Assembly (NCBI GenBank): GCA_017419165.1
Contig: JAFOLW010000034.1
Coordinates: forward strand, 1 to 64,000
Source: Erysipelotrichaceae bacterium
Lineage (GTDB): Bacteria > Bacillota_I > Bacilli_A > Erysipelotrichales > Erysipelotrichaceae
Direction: 5' to 3'
DNA: 64,000 bases
Shown here: one piece after another, positions 42,694 to 50,432 of the stretch
How the letters are laid out: every line of letters starts with the position of its first letter
Numbering within the stretch: the first letter of the stretch is position 1
The notes under the pieces: generated by a model
What the model saw: only the letters and a program-made list of their open reading frames with translations
Databases searched by the model: none
Told to the model about the DNA's origin: nothing
Program-made: the position numbers and the translations under genes

Positions 42694-43101
42694 ATGAAGC
42701 TTATATTTCAATATAATGATCTGGTCACAAGACAAAAAACAGAGCTTTTGAATGAAGAGGGAGTCCTTCTTTATTACGGGATCTATGACTTTTCTTACAA
42801 GTACCGTACGAGGATCTTCGATCAGGAGGGTATCGAAGTCTCTTATGTGGAGAAACAGATCACCGCGGAAAGAGACACCGTATGTTTCTATGCGGCAGAC
42901 GGGACCAAGAGCGGTGCTTTGATCAGGAAAGAAGGAAAGCTTGTTTCGGAAGACGGGGATCTGGTGTATGAAGGCGATCTGCGGAAGGGGAAGATCGAGG
43001 GGCTGATGGAAGTATCCGACGGCTGTCTGAAGATCGAAAAGGAAGAAGAAGTCCTGAAATGTCTGCAGATCCTGTTTTCTCTTGTGGAGATCGACAGGTA
43101 G
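42694..43101 (+). CDS. Uncharacterised protein, possibly LURP-one-like
   Basis: 135 residues, no signal or membrane segment. It is beta-rich with repeated short strands (LLNEEGVLLYYGIYDFSYK, TRIFDQEGIEVSYVEKQ), which recalls the LURP-one/Tubby-like barrel, but I cannot assign it firmly. It is probably co-transcribed with the hydrolase 8 bases downstream. Its transcript looks leaderless. Confidence 0.6.
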   Translation: MKLIFQYNDLVTRQKTELLNEEGVLLYYGIYDFSYKYRTRIFDQEGIEVSYVEKQITAERDTVCFYAADGTKSGALIRKEGKLVSEDGDLVYEGDLRKGKIEGLMEVSDGCLKIEKEEEVLKCLQILFSLVEIDR

Positions 43102-43109
43102 GAGGCGCT

Positions 43110-44042
43110 ATGAAAAAGAATGAATTCCGTTTCTCTTCCAGCAGCGGAGACGTCGATATCCGGGCAATGGAGTATGTTCCGGAAGGAAAGATCAGCGGGA
43201 TCCTGCAGATCGCACACGGGATGGTCGAATTCATCGACCGTTATGAAGACTTTGCGGGATATCTGAATTCCAAGGGAATCCTGGTCGTCGGCAATGACCA
43301 CCTCGGTCACGGAGGCTCGGTAAAGAGTGAAGAGGACTGGGGCTATTTTGGCGAAGACGGCAACCGCCACGTGTTGGAGGATATGCACGAGCTCACGCTC
43401 CTGACCAAGAAAAAATATCCGGGTCTTCCTTATTTCCTCCTGGGACATTCGATGGGTTCTTTCTATGCAAGACAGTATCTTTTCGATTACGGGAAAGAGC
43501 TGGACGGCGTGATCATCATGGGGACCGGTTTCGAACCTTTGTATAAGGTGAAAGCCGGCATGTTCCTCTGCAGGACCATCGCTTTATTCAAGGGCTGGAG
43601 ATACCGTTCCGATCTGGTCAACGATATCGCTTTCGGTTCTTACGGCAAGAAGTTCGAGCCGCTGCGTACCAGGGCAGACTGGCTCAGCAAGGATGAGAAG
43701 CTGGTCGACTGGTATGTCAATGAGCCTCGCTGCAGCTTCAAATTCACACTCAACGGTTATTATTCGATGTTTGAAGGCATTGCCCGTCTGCATGATAAGG
43801 CGCTGCTGGCGAAGATGCCGAAGGATCTTCCGGTCTTCTTCGTTTCCGGAAAAGACGATCCGGTCGGCTCGTTCGGCAAAGAGGTCGAAGCATCCGTGCA
43901 ATCATTCAAAGAAGCCGGCATGAATGACGTCCGCATGAAACTGTACGAAAACGACCGTCACGAGATCCTGAATGAAACGGACAAGCAGACGGTCTACGAG
44001 GATCTTTACGTTTTCATCAAAGAACATATCAAGGGGGAATGA
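43110..44042 (+). CDS. Alpha/beta hydrolase, monoacylglycerol-lipase/lysophospholipase type
   Basis: 310 residues. The nucleophile elbow GHSMGS, acid residue region GKDDPVG and catalytic His in NDRHEIL complete the triad; QIAHGMVEFIDRY and GNDHLGHGGS form the typical N-terminal hydrolase pattern. It probably hydrolyses lysophospholipids or monoacylglycerols. GGAGG precedes the ATG. Confidence 0.9.
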   Translation: MKKNEFRFSSSSGDVDIRAMEYVPEGKISGILQIAHGMVEFIDRYEDFAGYLNSKGILVVGNDHLGHGGSVKSEEDWGYFGEDGNRHVLEDMHELTLLTKKKYPGLPYFLLGHSMGSFYARQYLFDYGKELDGVIIMGTGFEPLYKVKAGMFLCRTIALFKGWRYRSDLVNDIAFGSYGKKFEPLRTRADWLSKDEKLVDWYVNEPRCSFKFTLNGYYSMFEGIARLHDKALLAKMPKDLPVFFVSGKDDPVGSFGKEVEASVQSFKEAGMNDVRMKLYENDRHEILNETDKQTVYEDLYVFIKEHIKGE

Positions 44043-44064
44043 GTTCCTCCTTTTTTATGAAAAA

Positions 44065-44086
44065 AGCAGCAGTTCATTCTGCTGCT
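44065..44086 (-). terminator. Terminator of the zinc-export operon
   Basis: AGCAGCAG and CTGCTGCT form a perfect stem (44065-44072 / 44079-44086) with TTTTT on the minus strand, overlapping the repressor's stop codon. Confidence 0.85.
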
Positions 44087-44375
44087 ATTCCTGTACGTGT
44101 TCGATGCCCTGGGAGATGATGTTGTAGACGTGATCATCGTCCAGCGAATAATAGATCGTCTTGCCATCGCGGCGGTTTTTGACGAGTTTGGAGTTTTTCA
44201 GGAAACGGAGCTGATGCGAGATGGCCGACTGATTCATTTTCAGCAGTTCGGCGATCTCCGTCACGCTGCGTTCTTTTTCAAAGAGACAGTACAAGATGCG
44301 GATCCTTGTCGAATCGGAAAAGTTCTTGAAGAGTTCCGCCGTGTCGTATAAAGTGTTCTCGTCGATCTTTTTCAT
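44085..44375 (-). CDS. SmtB/ArsR-family zinc-responsive repressor
   Basis: 96 residues, winged-helix ArsR fold with recognition helix MNQSAISHQLRFLKNSKLV. The C-terminal helix holds Asp80, His82, His93 and Glu96, spaced as in the alpha-5 zinc site of SmtB (D-x-H-x10-H-x2-E); Glu96 is the last residue. The CadC-type N-terminal Cys are absent, so zinc or cobalt, rather than cadmium or lead, is the likely signal. The ATG overlaps the ATPase stop. It should bind the palindrome at 46482-46505 and autoregulate the operon. Confidence 0.9.
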   Translation of the reverse strand: MKKIDENTLYDTAELFKNFSDSTRIRILYCLFEKERSVTEIAELLKMNQSAISHQLRFLKNSKLVKNRRDGKTIYYSLDDDHVYNIISQGIEHVQE

Positions 44376-46246
44376 CACAGATCTTTCACCCCCAATGCAC
44401 GGATCGCGTTGAGCACGGCGATCACCATGACTCCAACATCGGCGAAGATCGCCATCCACATCTCCGCCATGCCCAAGGCCGAGAAGACCAGTGCGATCAG
44501 TTTGACGCCGATGGCAAAGATGATGTTTTCATAGACGATGTTCATGCATTTGCGGGCGATCCGGATCGCTTTGGGAACTTTGATCGGATCGTCGTCCATC
44601 AGGACGATATCGGCAGCTTCGATCGCCGCATCGGAACCCAGGGTCCCCATGGCGATGCCGACATCGGCCAGGGAGATGACCGGAGCATCATTGATGCCGT
44701 CACCGACGAAGGCGACCGTTTCGTTCTCGTTTTTGCGCTGCAGGATCTGTTCCAGACAGCCGACTTTATCCTGCGGGAGCAGTCCGGCGAAGACTTCATC
44801 GATGCCGATGCTTTCGGCGACTTTTCTTGCCGATGTTTCTTCGTCCCCCGTCAGCATGATGGTCTTTTTCACGCCGCTTTCCTTCAGCTCAGCGATCGAA
44901 CTTGCGGCATTCTCTTTGATGCGGTCACCGACATGGATGTGACCTTTGTATGTGTTATCGATCGCAACGTGGACGATCGTTCCGTCTTCCTGACATTCCT
45001 GTATCGGGATGTTGTGGTCATTCATCAGTTTTTCGTTGCCGATGAAGATGCTCTTATCATCGATGAGAGCTTCGATGCCTTTTCCGGCGATCTCTTTGAC
45101 GGAAACGATGCGGTCTTTGTCGATCGTCTTCCCGTATTCCTTCAGGATCGAACGGGCGATCGGATGATTGGACAGCGCTTCGCAATATGCGGCATATTCC
45201 AGCAGTTCTTCCCGGTTCAGGCCGCTGTTGTGGATGGTCGTCACTTCAAAGACGCCTTTGGTCATCGTACCGGTCTTGTCGAAAGCGACATAACGGGCTT
45301 TGGACAGAGCTTCCAGATAATTGGAACCTTTGATCAGAACACCTGCTTTTGAAGCACCGCCGATCCCCGCAAAGAACGTCAGCGGGATCGAAATGACCAG
45401 CGCGCACGGGCAGGAGATGACCAGGAAGGTCAAAGCACGGAAGATCCAGGTGCCGAAACTTGATTCACCGTGTAAGATGAAGCGGATGAACAAGGGCGGA
45501 AGGATCGCCAGAGCCAGGGCGCTGTAGCAGACGGCCGGCGTATAATAGCGGGCAAACTTGGTGATGAAGTCTTCCGACTTCGATTTGTTGGATGTGGCGT
45601 TCTCGATCATATCGAGGACTTTGGCCACTGTGGAATCATCGTAAAGTTTTTCCGCTTTGATCTTGATCGGTGAGGTCATGTTGATGCAGCCGCTGATGAC
45701 CGCATCGCCGACCGTGACGTCTTTCGGCTTGGATTCGCCGGTCAGAGCGGAAGTATTCAAAGAAGTGCTTCCCTGGGTGATCGTACCGTCAAGCGGGATC
45801 TTTTCGCCGACTTTGACGACGAGGATATCGCCGATCCGCGCTTCACCCGGATCGATCTCCTCGATTCCGTCTTCCGTTTCCCGGTTGGCGTATTGAGGAG
45901 TGATGTCCATGAGCTCAGTGATGTTTCTTCTCGATTTTCCGACAGCGTAGGATTGAAACCATTCACCGATCTGGTAGAACAGCATGACTTCCACGCCTTC
46001 CTGGTATTCTCCCAGAAGGATCGCGCCGATCGTGGCGACAGCCATCAGGAAATTTTCATCGAAGGGTTCCCTGTTTTTGACGCTGAAGAATGCTTTATAC
46101 AGGATATCGTAGCCTACGATGAGGTAGGGGACCATGTATAAGGCAAAACGGATCGCCTCGTTTCCGACGGGAACGAAGCGAAGAACGATCATCAGAGCAA
46201 GCGAAACAAGGATCCTGGTCAGGTTCCGTTTCTGCTTCTTGTTCAT
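44375..46246 (-). CDS. P1B-type heavy-metal ATPase (Zn/Cd/Pb exporter type)
   Basis: 623 residues. The membrane motif SCPCAL, phosphorylation site FDKTGTMT, hinge VGDGINDAP, and the late-helix GVKLIALVF and FADVGVMV place it with ZntA/CadA (CPC...K...DG type), which export Zn2+, Cd2+ and Pb2+. It lacks the N-terminal metal-binding domain usual in the family; a separate HMA protein is encoded just upstream with a 3-base overlap. Confidence 0.93.
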   Translation of the reverse strand: MNKKQKRNLTRILVSLALMIVLRFVPVGNEAIRFALYMVPYLIVGYDILYKAFFSVKNREPFDENFLMAVATIGAILLGEYQEGVEVMLFYQIGEWFQSYAVGKSRRNITELMDITPQYANRETEDGIEEIDPGEARIGDILVVKVGEKIPLDGTITQGSTSLNTSALTGESKPKDVTVGDAVISGCINMTSPIKIKAEKLYDDSTVAKVLDMIENATSNKSKSEDFITKFARYYTPAVCYSALALAILPPLFIRFILHGESSFGTWIFRALTFLVISCPCALVISIPLTFFAGIGGASKAGVLIKGSNYLEALSKARYVAFDKTGTMTKGVFEVTTIHNSGLNREELLEYAAYCEALSNHPIARSILKEYGKTIDKDRIVSVKEIAGKGIEALIDDKSIFIGNEKLMNDHNIPIQECQEDGTIVHVAIDNTYKGHIHVGDRIKENAASSIAELKESGVKKTIMLTGDEETSARKVAESIGIDEVFAGLLPQDKVGCLEQILQRKNENETVAFVGDGINDAPVISLADVGIAMGTLGSDAAIEAADIVLMDDDPIKVPKAIRIARKCMNIVYENIIFAIGVKLIALVFSALGMAEMWMAIFADVGVMVIAVLNAIRALGVKDL

Positions 46247-46461
46247 AGGAAGATCTCGCAGTCGGATTCTGCTTTCTTGCAGTTTTTGAGGACTTCGTTC
46301 ATGACGTCGGAGACATTTGCGCCTTCTTCGAATTCGACAGTCATCTTTAAGGTCATGAAATTGACGACGGCATTTTTGACGCCGGCTGTCTTCTTGGCAG
46401 CTTCTTCCATCTTATTGGCGCAGTTTGCGCAGTCGACATCGATCTTATAAGTTTTTTTCAT
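46243..46461 (-). CDS. Stand-alone HMA (heavy-metal-associated) domain protein
   Basis: 72 residues forming one ferredoxin-like HMA domain with the metal site DCANCANKM (CxxC). It starts MKKTYKIDV after GGAGG. It is the first gene of the export operon and probably serves as the detached metal-binding domain or a chaperone for the ATPase. An acidic C-terminal tail (ESDCEIF) adds a third Cys. Confidence 0.9.
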   Translation of the reverse strand: MKKTYKIDVDCANCANKMEEAAKKTAGVKNAVVNFMTLKMTVEFEEGANVSDVMNEVLKNCKKAESDCEIFL

Positions 46462-46481
46462 ATCTTCTTCCTCCATAATGA

Positions 46482-46511
46482 ACATATGAACATTTGTTCA
46501 TATGTATTATA
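46482..46511 (-). promoter_or_regulatory. SmtB/ArsR operator and promoter of the zinc-export operon
   Basis: ACATATGAACA (46482-46492) and TGTTCATATGT (46495-46505) form a perfect inverted repeat with a TT centre, matching the 12-2-12 operators of SmtB/CzrA regulators. On the minus strand the -10 box TATAAT (46506-46511) adjoins it, so the start of transcription falls in the operator and bound repressor would block RNA polymerase. Confidence 0.88.
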
Positions 46512-46609
46512 CCTCCGGATCTGCACGATATACAATATGAAATTGAAATAATCTTTCCAAAGATGAGGACTTGCAGTCTGATGAATGGGGAAAAATAGTC
46601 TCAAATTGG

Positions 46610-46615
46610 TATAAT
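46610..46615 (+). promoter_or_regulatory. Extended -10 of the DUF2974-like gene
   Basis: TGG precedes TATAAT, 24 bases before the ATG at 46640; the short leader has AAGAAAG. The interval 46512-46609 shows no other feature. Confidence 0.55.
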
Positions 46616-46639
46616 AAAACCGTAAGAAAGAAGATTTTT

Positions 46640-47845
46640 ATGAATGCGTTGGATTATATAAAAGAAAGAGGAGACTTGAGCTTCAAAGCGGATCCGTTCA
46701 ACGAGGTCGACAACCTCGTCTTTTCACAGCTGATCTATGCGAATTTCGACCGCATCTTGAAGAAGGACGACCGTCTCAGCATTCAGCAGCTGGGTGAACT
46801 CTATCTTAAGGAAACGGAAAAGAATCTGAAACTCTCCCAGATCTTCGGCATGGATGGCTTGAGAGTCTTGAAGACGATGATGAATACCGTCCGTTATAAG
46901 GACTGTATGCTGTACAACTACGAATCGCTCCTTCATGCCGATACGGCGGAACAGTTCGCTGCCTGCATGATCGATCTGCCCGACCGCACGACGGTCATCT
47001 GTTTCAAGGGAACGGATGAGTCTTTGATCGGCTGGAAGGAAGACTGCTATCTTTCTTATAAGAAGATCGCTTCGCAGGACGATGCCGTCCTATATCTCAA
47101 TCAGCATTGCAGCATCTTCCGCAAATACCGGATCATCGGTCATTCCAAGGGCGGGAATCTTGCCATCTATGCGGCACTTCATTGCAAGCCTCTGCTCAGG
47201 AACCGGATCATCCAGGTCATTTCCAATGACGGACCGGGCCTGCGTCCGGGATCTTATGATGAGAAGGAATATGAAAAGATCAAGGACCGCTATGAACTGA
47301 TCGTTCCGGAAAAAGACGGTGTCGGCACGATCTTTGAAATGGCACCGAAACGGACGATCGCCAAAGTCCTGACAAGAAACATCGTTGAAGCTCACAGCAT
47401 CCTCAGCTGGCAGGTCCGGGCCAACCGGATCGAGCGGGCAAATGCCGATTCGTTCCAGACCGACAAGACCAGGATCGCTTTATTGAGATTCCTCAATGAT
47501 TCCACGGACGAACAGAAAGAGATCTTCACCGAGGAGCTTTTCAAAGCTATGAAGGAAGCCGGCATCGAATCGGTGACCCAGCTGGCGTCCGGCGGTCTTC
47601 CGGTCTTTCTGAAGGTGATCAAGGAGCTTGCGGAAATGGATTCGGTCGCCCGCGGTATCGCGATCGATCTGGCCAAGACCTTCTCGATCTCCGTATCCAG
47701 CGGTCTCAGGCTGACAAAAAAAGTCCATGAGAGCGCAGGCAACATCAAGGCAAAGGCGAAACACGTCGAAATGTCTCTGGCTTCAAAGCTGATCGAAGAC
47801 TATCTGAACGAGATGAAAGAAAACGAAAAAAAGAAAGAAAAGTAA
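46640..47845 (+). CDS. Mbeg1-like (DUF2974) lipase-fold protein
   Basis: 401 residues. VICFKGTDESLIGWKEDCYL and the elbow IIGHSKGGNLAIYAA match the DUF2974/Mbeg1 group of alpha/beta-hydrolase proteins, with Ser as likely nucleophile. The C-terminal third is Lys-rich and helical. No signal peptide, so cytoplasmic. The substrate is unknown. Confidence 0.82.
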   Translation: MNALDYIKERGDLSFKADPFNEVDNLVFSQLIYANFDRILKKDDRLSIQQLGELYLKETEKNLKLSQIFGMDGLRVLKTMMNTVRYKDCMLYNYESLLHADTAEQFAACMIDLPDRTTVICFKGTDESLIGWKEDCYLSYKKIASQDDAVLYLNQHCSIFRKYRIIGHSKGGNLAIYAALHCKPLLRNRIIQVISNDGPGLRPGSYDEKEYEKIKDRYELIVPEKDGVGTIFEMAPKRTIAKVLTRNIVEAHSILSWQVRANRIERANADSFQTDKTRIALLRFLNDSTDEQKEIFTEELFKAMKEAGIESVTQLASGGLPVFLKVIKELAEMDSVARGIAIDLAKTFSISVSSGLRLTKKVHESAGNIKAKAKHVEMSLASKLIEDYLNEMKENEKKKEK

Positions 47846-47846
47846 A

Positions 47847-47869
47847 AAGAAGACGGTGTCTTCTTTTTT
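47847..47869 (+). terminator. Bidirectional terminator between convergent genes
   Basis: AAGAAGAC (47847-47854) and GTCTTCTT (47858-47865) with TTTT after the stem on +, and an A-run before it that serves the minus strand. Confidence 0.8.
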
Positions 47870-48184
47870 CTAACAGCTTTTGGAATCAATGGAACAAGCC
47901 GGACCGGTCTCCTCGTAGAAGGGTTCAAACCCCTGACTGCGAAGATAGTCTGCCCAATCCAAGGTCAGGCTCCCGTCTTCCCTGACAAGTGCCGGGATGC
48001 CGATCTGGCCTCCTTTTTTGGCGGGAGCGAATACCGGATCTTCGTCCCGAAGCCTGAGGAATTCCTTGAGGGCTTTCAGGCTTTCGTTGATGTCGATGAG
48101 TTCGTATCCGATCCGGCAGCGATCGAGATTCTTTTTGAGATCCCGGCAATCGGGACACATGCGGCTGCTGTAGACTTTGATCAT
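47870..48184 (-). CDS. Glutaredoxin-like protein
   Basis: 104 residues. A thioredoxin fold starts MIKVYSSRMCPDCRDLKK with the redox motif CPDC; IGIPALV holds the cis-Pro. The C-terminus carries an extra Cys pair (CSIDSKSC). It probably reduces disulfides or low-molecular-weight thiol adducts in the cytoplasm. GAGG precedes the ATG. Confidence 0.85.
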   Translation of the reverse strand: MIKVYSSRMCPDCRDLKKNLDRCRIGYELIDINESLKALKEFLRLRDEDPVFAPAKKGGQIGIPALVREDGSLTLDWADYLRSQGFEPFYEETGPACSIDSKSC

Positions 48185-48203
48185 ATTTTTTTACCTCGAT
48201 TAC

Positions 48204-48212
48204 AGTATATCA
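48204..48212 (-). promoter_or_regulatory. Extended -10 of the glutaredoxin-like gene
   Basis: TGA precedes TATACT (48204-48209) on the minus strand, about 20 bases before the ATG. Confidence 0.55.
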
Positions 48213-48245
48213 GTTACGGATAACGGGCAAGTGTTTCATGCAATG

Positions 48246-48274
48246 TTGAAAAAAAGAGAGTTTGAACGTAGAAT
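48246..48274 (+). promoter_or_regulatory. Promoter of the E2-like gene
   Basis: TTGAAA (48246-48251), 17 bases, TAGAAT (48269-48274), then a leader with AAAAGGGG. Confidence 0.8.
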
Positions 48275-48300
48275 GGAATAGTTATTAAAAGGGGTATTTT

Positions 48301-49176
48301 ATGGACAGATTTGATGCCAAATATTTGAAAGACTGTGATTCCATGCATTTCATCATGCCTTTCATGTTTCCGGACCGCTGCGACAATCAGACGTATTTCA
48401 CCTTTCAGATCGACCTCACGAATCTGAATGAATTTCTGAAGAAAAAGAACGCAGAGAATCCGGACTACAAGTACAATATGTTCCAGTGCATCGTGACCGG
48501 TGTCTTGAAGATCGTCACGCTCCGTTCCAAGCTTTCGCTGTTCATTCACGACAGGAAGATGTACAGAAGGAACGAAGTCTCTGCCGCTTTCACGGTCAAA
48601 CAGGAGTTTGCGGATAACGGCGGCGAAGTCCTCGCCTTCATCCATTCCAAGCCGGAATGGAACATCGACGATGTGCACAATGAATTGAGAAGACAGCTGC
48701 TGAAGCTGAAAAACAAATCCTATGTCGATGAGTCGACCGGATTCATGGATAAATTCAACAAGCTTCCGAAGTTCATCTCCCGTCCGGTGCTCCGTTTCGT
48801 CTGCTGGCTGGAGAAACACAGCTGGATCCCGAAGGCGCTGGTCGAGACCGACCCGTATCATTCTTCCGTCGTTCTGGCGAATCTGGGTTCCATCGGTCTT
48901 CCGGACGGTTACCACCATCTGACCAACTGGGGCACGACATCGATGTTCGTCGTCATCGGTCAGTCCGGCAAGATGCCGTTCTTCGAGAACGAACAGGTCG
49001 TCTTCAAAGATGCCGTCAAGCTCGGCTTTACCGTCGATGAAAGGATCGCCGACGGTTATTACTTCTCCAAGTCGATCAAGATGCTCAAACTGTTTTTGGA
49101 GAATCCGGAACTTCTCGAACGTCCGTTAAACGAAAAGCTTTCGGATGAACTTTGGGCAAAGATCAATATGAAATAA
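48301..49176 (+). CDS. Acyltransferase-like protein of the 2-oxoacid dehydrogenase E2 catalytic fold
   Basis: 291 residues corresponding to the E2/CAT catalytic domain only; the lipoyl and subunit-binding domains are missing. HSSVVLANLGSIGLPDGYHH and GQSGKMPFF match the fold, but the active-site motif HRxxDG reads ERIADG, so the catalytic His is Glu. No pyruvate dehydrogenase genes are nearby. It may be a non-classical acyltransferase or have lost catalysis. It ends 14 bases inside the convergent gene. Confidence 0.75.
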   Translation: MDRFDAKYLKDCDSMHFIMPFMFPDRCDNQTYFTFQIDLTNLNEFLKKKNAENPDYKYNMFQCIVTGVLKIVTLRSKLSLFIHDRKMYRRNEVSAAFTVKQEFADNGGEVLAFIHSKPEWNIDDVHNELRRQLLKLKNKSYVDESTGFMDKFNKLPKFISRPVLRFVCWLEKHSWIPKALVETDPYHSSVVLANLGSIGLPDGYHHLTNWGTTSMFVVIGQSGKMPFFENEQVVFKDAVKLGFTVDERIADGYYFSKSIKMLKLFLENPELLERPLNEKLSDELWAKINMK

Positions 49177-49717
49177 GAGTATCGCCGTAGATACTCTTTT
49201 CTGTAATGATCAGATCCAGAGGAACATCATGTTCCTGTTTCAGATCGAGATCTGTTTTCTGCAGTTCATAAGCGACACCGATCTTCAAAGCATCGGTGTT
49301 TTTTAAATAGCGGTCGTAATAGCCGCCGCCGTAACCCAGACGCTGCCGGTCTTGATCAAATGCCAGCAGCGGCACGATGATGACCTGAAGCTCGTTTTGT
49401 CGGATGAGGGTGCTGCAGGAAGGATCCGGTTCTCTGATCTGATACTTGTTGATCAGGAAGCAGTCGTTCTTCGGAAGCAGGGCATCCATCTTCTTATCTT
49501 CTCTGATGTGCGGATAGGCGACATCAAAGATCTCATTGATACGGGAAACATCGACTTCGCTTCTGATCGGGGCATAGGAAAGGATCTTCTTTCCTTCAAG
49601 ATAAGGAAGAAGCTTTTCACAGATGATCTTTGAGTATTTCTGCCGTTCTTCTTCACAAAGGGCATCCCGCAGGGAAGAATAGTGCCGGCGCAGCTTGTTT
49701 TTATCTTCTTTGTTCAT
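49163..49717 (-). CDS. 5-formyltetrahydrofolate cyclo-ligase
   Basis: 184 residues. The C-terminal signature RQRLGYGGGYYDRYL is diagnostic; RRHYSSLRDAL lies at the N-terminus. It converts 5-formyl-THF to 5,10-methenyl-THF with ATP. Its ATG lies inside the end of a 31-codon upstream ORF and has no Shine-Dalgarno site, so translation is probably coupled to that small ORF. Confidence 0.9.
   Translation of the reverse strand: MNKEDKNKLRRHYSSLRDALCEEERQKYSKIICEKLLPYLEGKKILSYAPIRSEVDVSRINEIFDVAYPHIREDKKMDALLPKNDCFLINKYQIREPDPSCSTLIRQNELQVIIVPLLAFDQDRQRLGYGGGYYDRYLKNTDALKIGVAYELQKTDLDLKQEHDVPLDLIITEKSIYGDTLISY
49175..49201 (+). terminator. Terminator shared by convergent genes
   Basis: AAGAGTATC (49175-49183) and GATACTCTT (49190-49198) followed by TT; it overlaps the stop codon of the E2-like gene and lies inside the 3' end of the opposite cyclo-ligase gene. 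Confidence 0.75.
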
Positions 49718-49796
49718 GATGTGACAGAAAGCAGGCGATCAGCTTGGAAAGAACGGCATCGATGATCTGTTTTGTTTTCCGAAGGATCTTCTTCAT
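49701..49796 (-). CDS. 31-residue small ORF upstream of the cyclo-ligase
   Basis: Encodes MKKILRKTKQIIDAVL, a basic amphipathic start, followed by SKLIACFLSHHEQRR. It has a leaderless promoter: TGC then TAGAAT ending 6 bases before the ATG, the same layout as confirmed genes here. It overlaps the start of the cyclo-ligase gene by 17 bases. It could be a short membrane-active peptide, a translational-coupling leader, or both. Confidence 0.5.
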   Translation of the reverse strand: MKKILRKTKQIIDAVLSKLIACFLSHHEQRR

Positions 49797-49802
49797 GATT
49801 TC

Positions 49803-49811
49803 ATTCTAGCA
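49803..49811 (-). promoter_or_regulatory. Extended -10 before the small ORF and cyclo-ligase
   Basis: On the minus strand TGC precedes TAGAAT (49803-49808), 6 bases before the ATG at 49796. Confidence 0.6.
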
Positions 49812-49843
49812 TCAAAAAGAAAAGATCTTCGTTTCGAAGATCT
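49812..49843 (-). terminator. Terminator of the queuosine operon
   Basis: AGATCTTCG (49823-49831) and CGAAGATCT (49835-49843) form a perfect stem followed on the minus strand by TTTC and TTTTT, overlapping the queH stop. Confidence 0.85.
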
Positions 49844-50432
49844 AGCGCATCGAATAGATACAGCCGCAGTAGTCCTGATGATAGAGCTGCAGTTCTTTGT
49901 TGAGCCGATCGTTTTCCGTGATGCCGTCGCCTTTTTTGAAATCGGCATACAGATACGTCGTTCCCGGGTATTTTTTCTGCAGCTTTTCACCGATCTCGTT
50001 GATCCAGTTGGCATTCTTGCGGTTGGAGATCGACATGACCGTCGTGCAGTAATCGTAGTTGTGTTTTTCCGCGTAGGCAAAGACTTTTTCCATACGCTTC
50101 TCATAGCAGAGCTTGCAGCGCTTTCCGCCTTCCGGTTCCTCCTTGAAAACGGAAAGATCTTTCATATAGGAAACATTGTCGTAACGATCCTCGATCAGCC
50201 GGATCGAATCGTCGTTCAAGTATGTCAGATACTGTTTCAAGGCACCGAGCCTTTTTTCATATTCCTCATAAGGATAGATGTTGGAATTGGAAAAGAAGAC
50301 CGTGACATCGAAATAGCGTCTCAGATACTGCAGGGGATAGACCGAACAGACGCCGCAGCAGATGTGGATCAGCAGCTGAGGTCTTCCCTTCAAAGAGGCG
50401 ATCTGCTGCAGATGTTTCTGATAATTATTCAT
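49842..50432 (-). CDS. queH: Epoxyqueuosine reductase QueH
   Basis: 196 residues. The Cys motifs HICCGVCS near the N-terminus and CKLCYEKR in the middle are the iron-sulfur and metal ligands of QueH, the non-QueG epoxyqueuosine reductase. It performs the last step of queuosine synthesis in tRNA. It starts MNNYQKHL at 50432, overlapping queA by 8 bases; operon order tgt-queA-queH supports the role. Confidence 0.92.
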   Translation of the reverse strand: MNNYQKHLQQIASLKGRPQLLIHICCGVCSVYPLQYLRRYFDVTVFFSNSNIYPYEEYEKRLGALKQYLTYLNDDSIRLIEDRYDNVSYMKDLSVFKEEPEGGKRCKLCYEKRMEKVFAYAEKHNYDYCTTVMSISNRKNANWINEIGEKLQKKYPGTTYLYADFKKGDGITENDRLNKELQLYHQDYCGCIYSMR

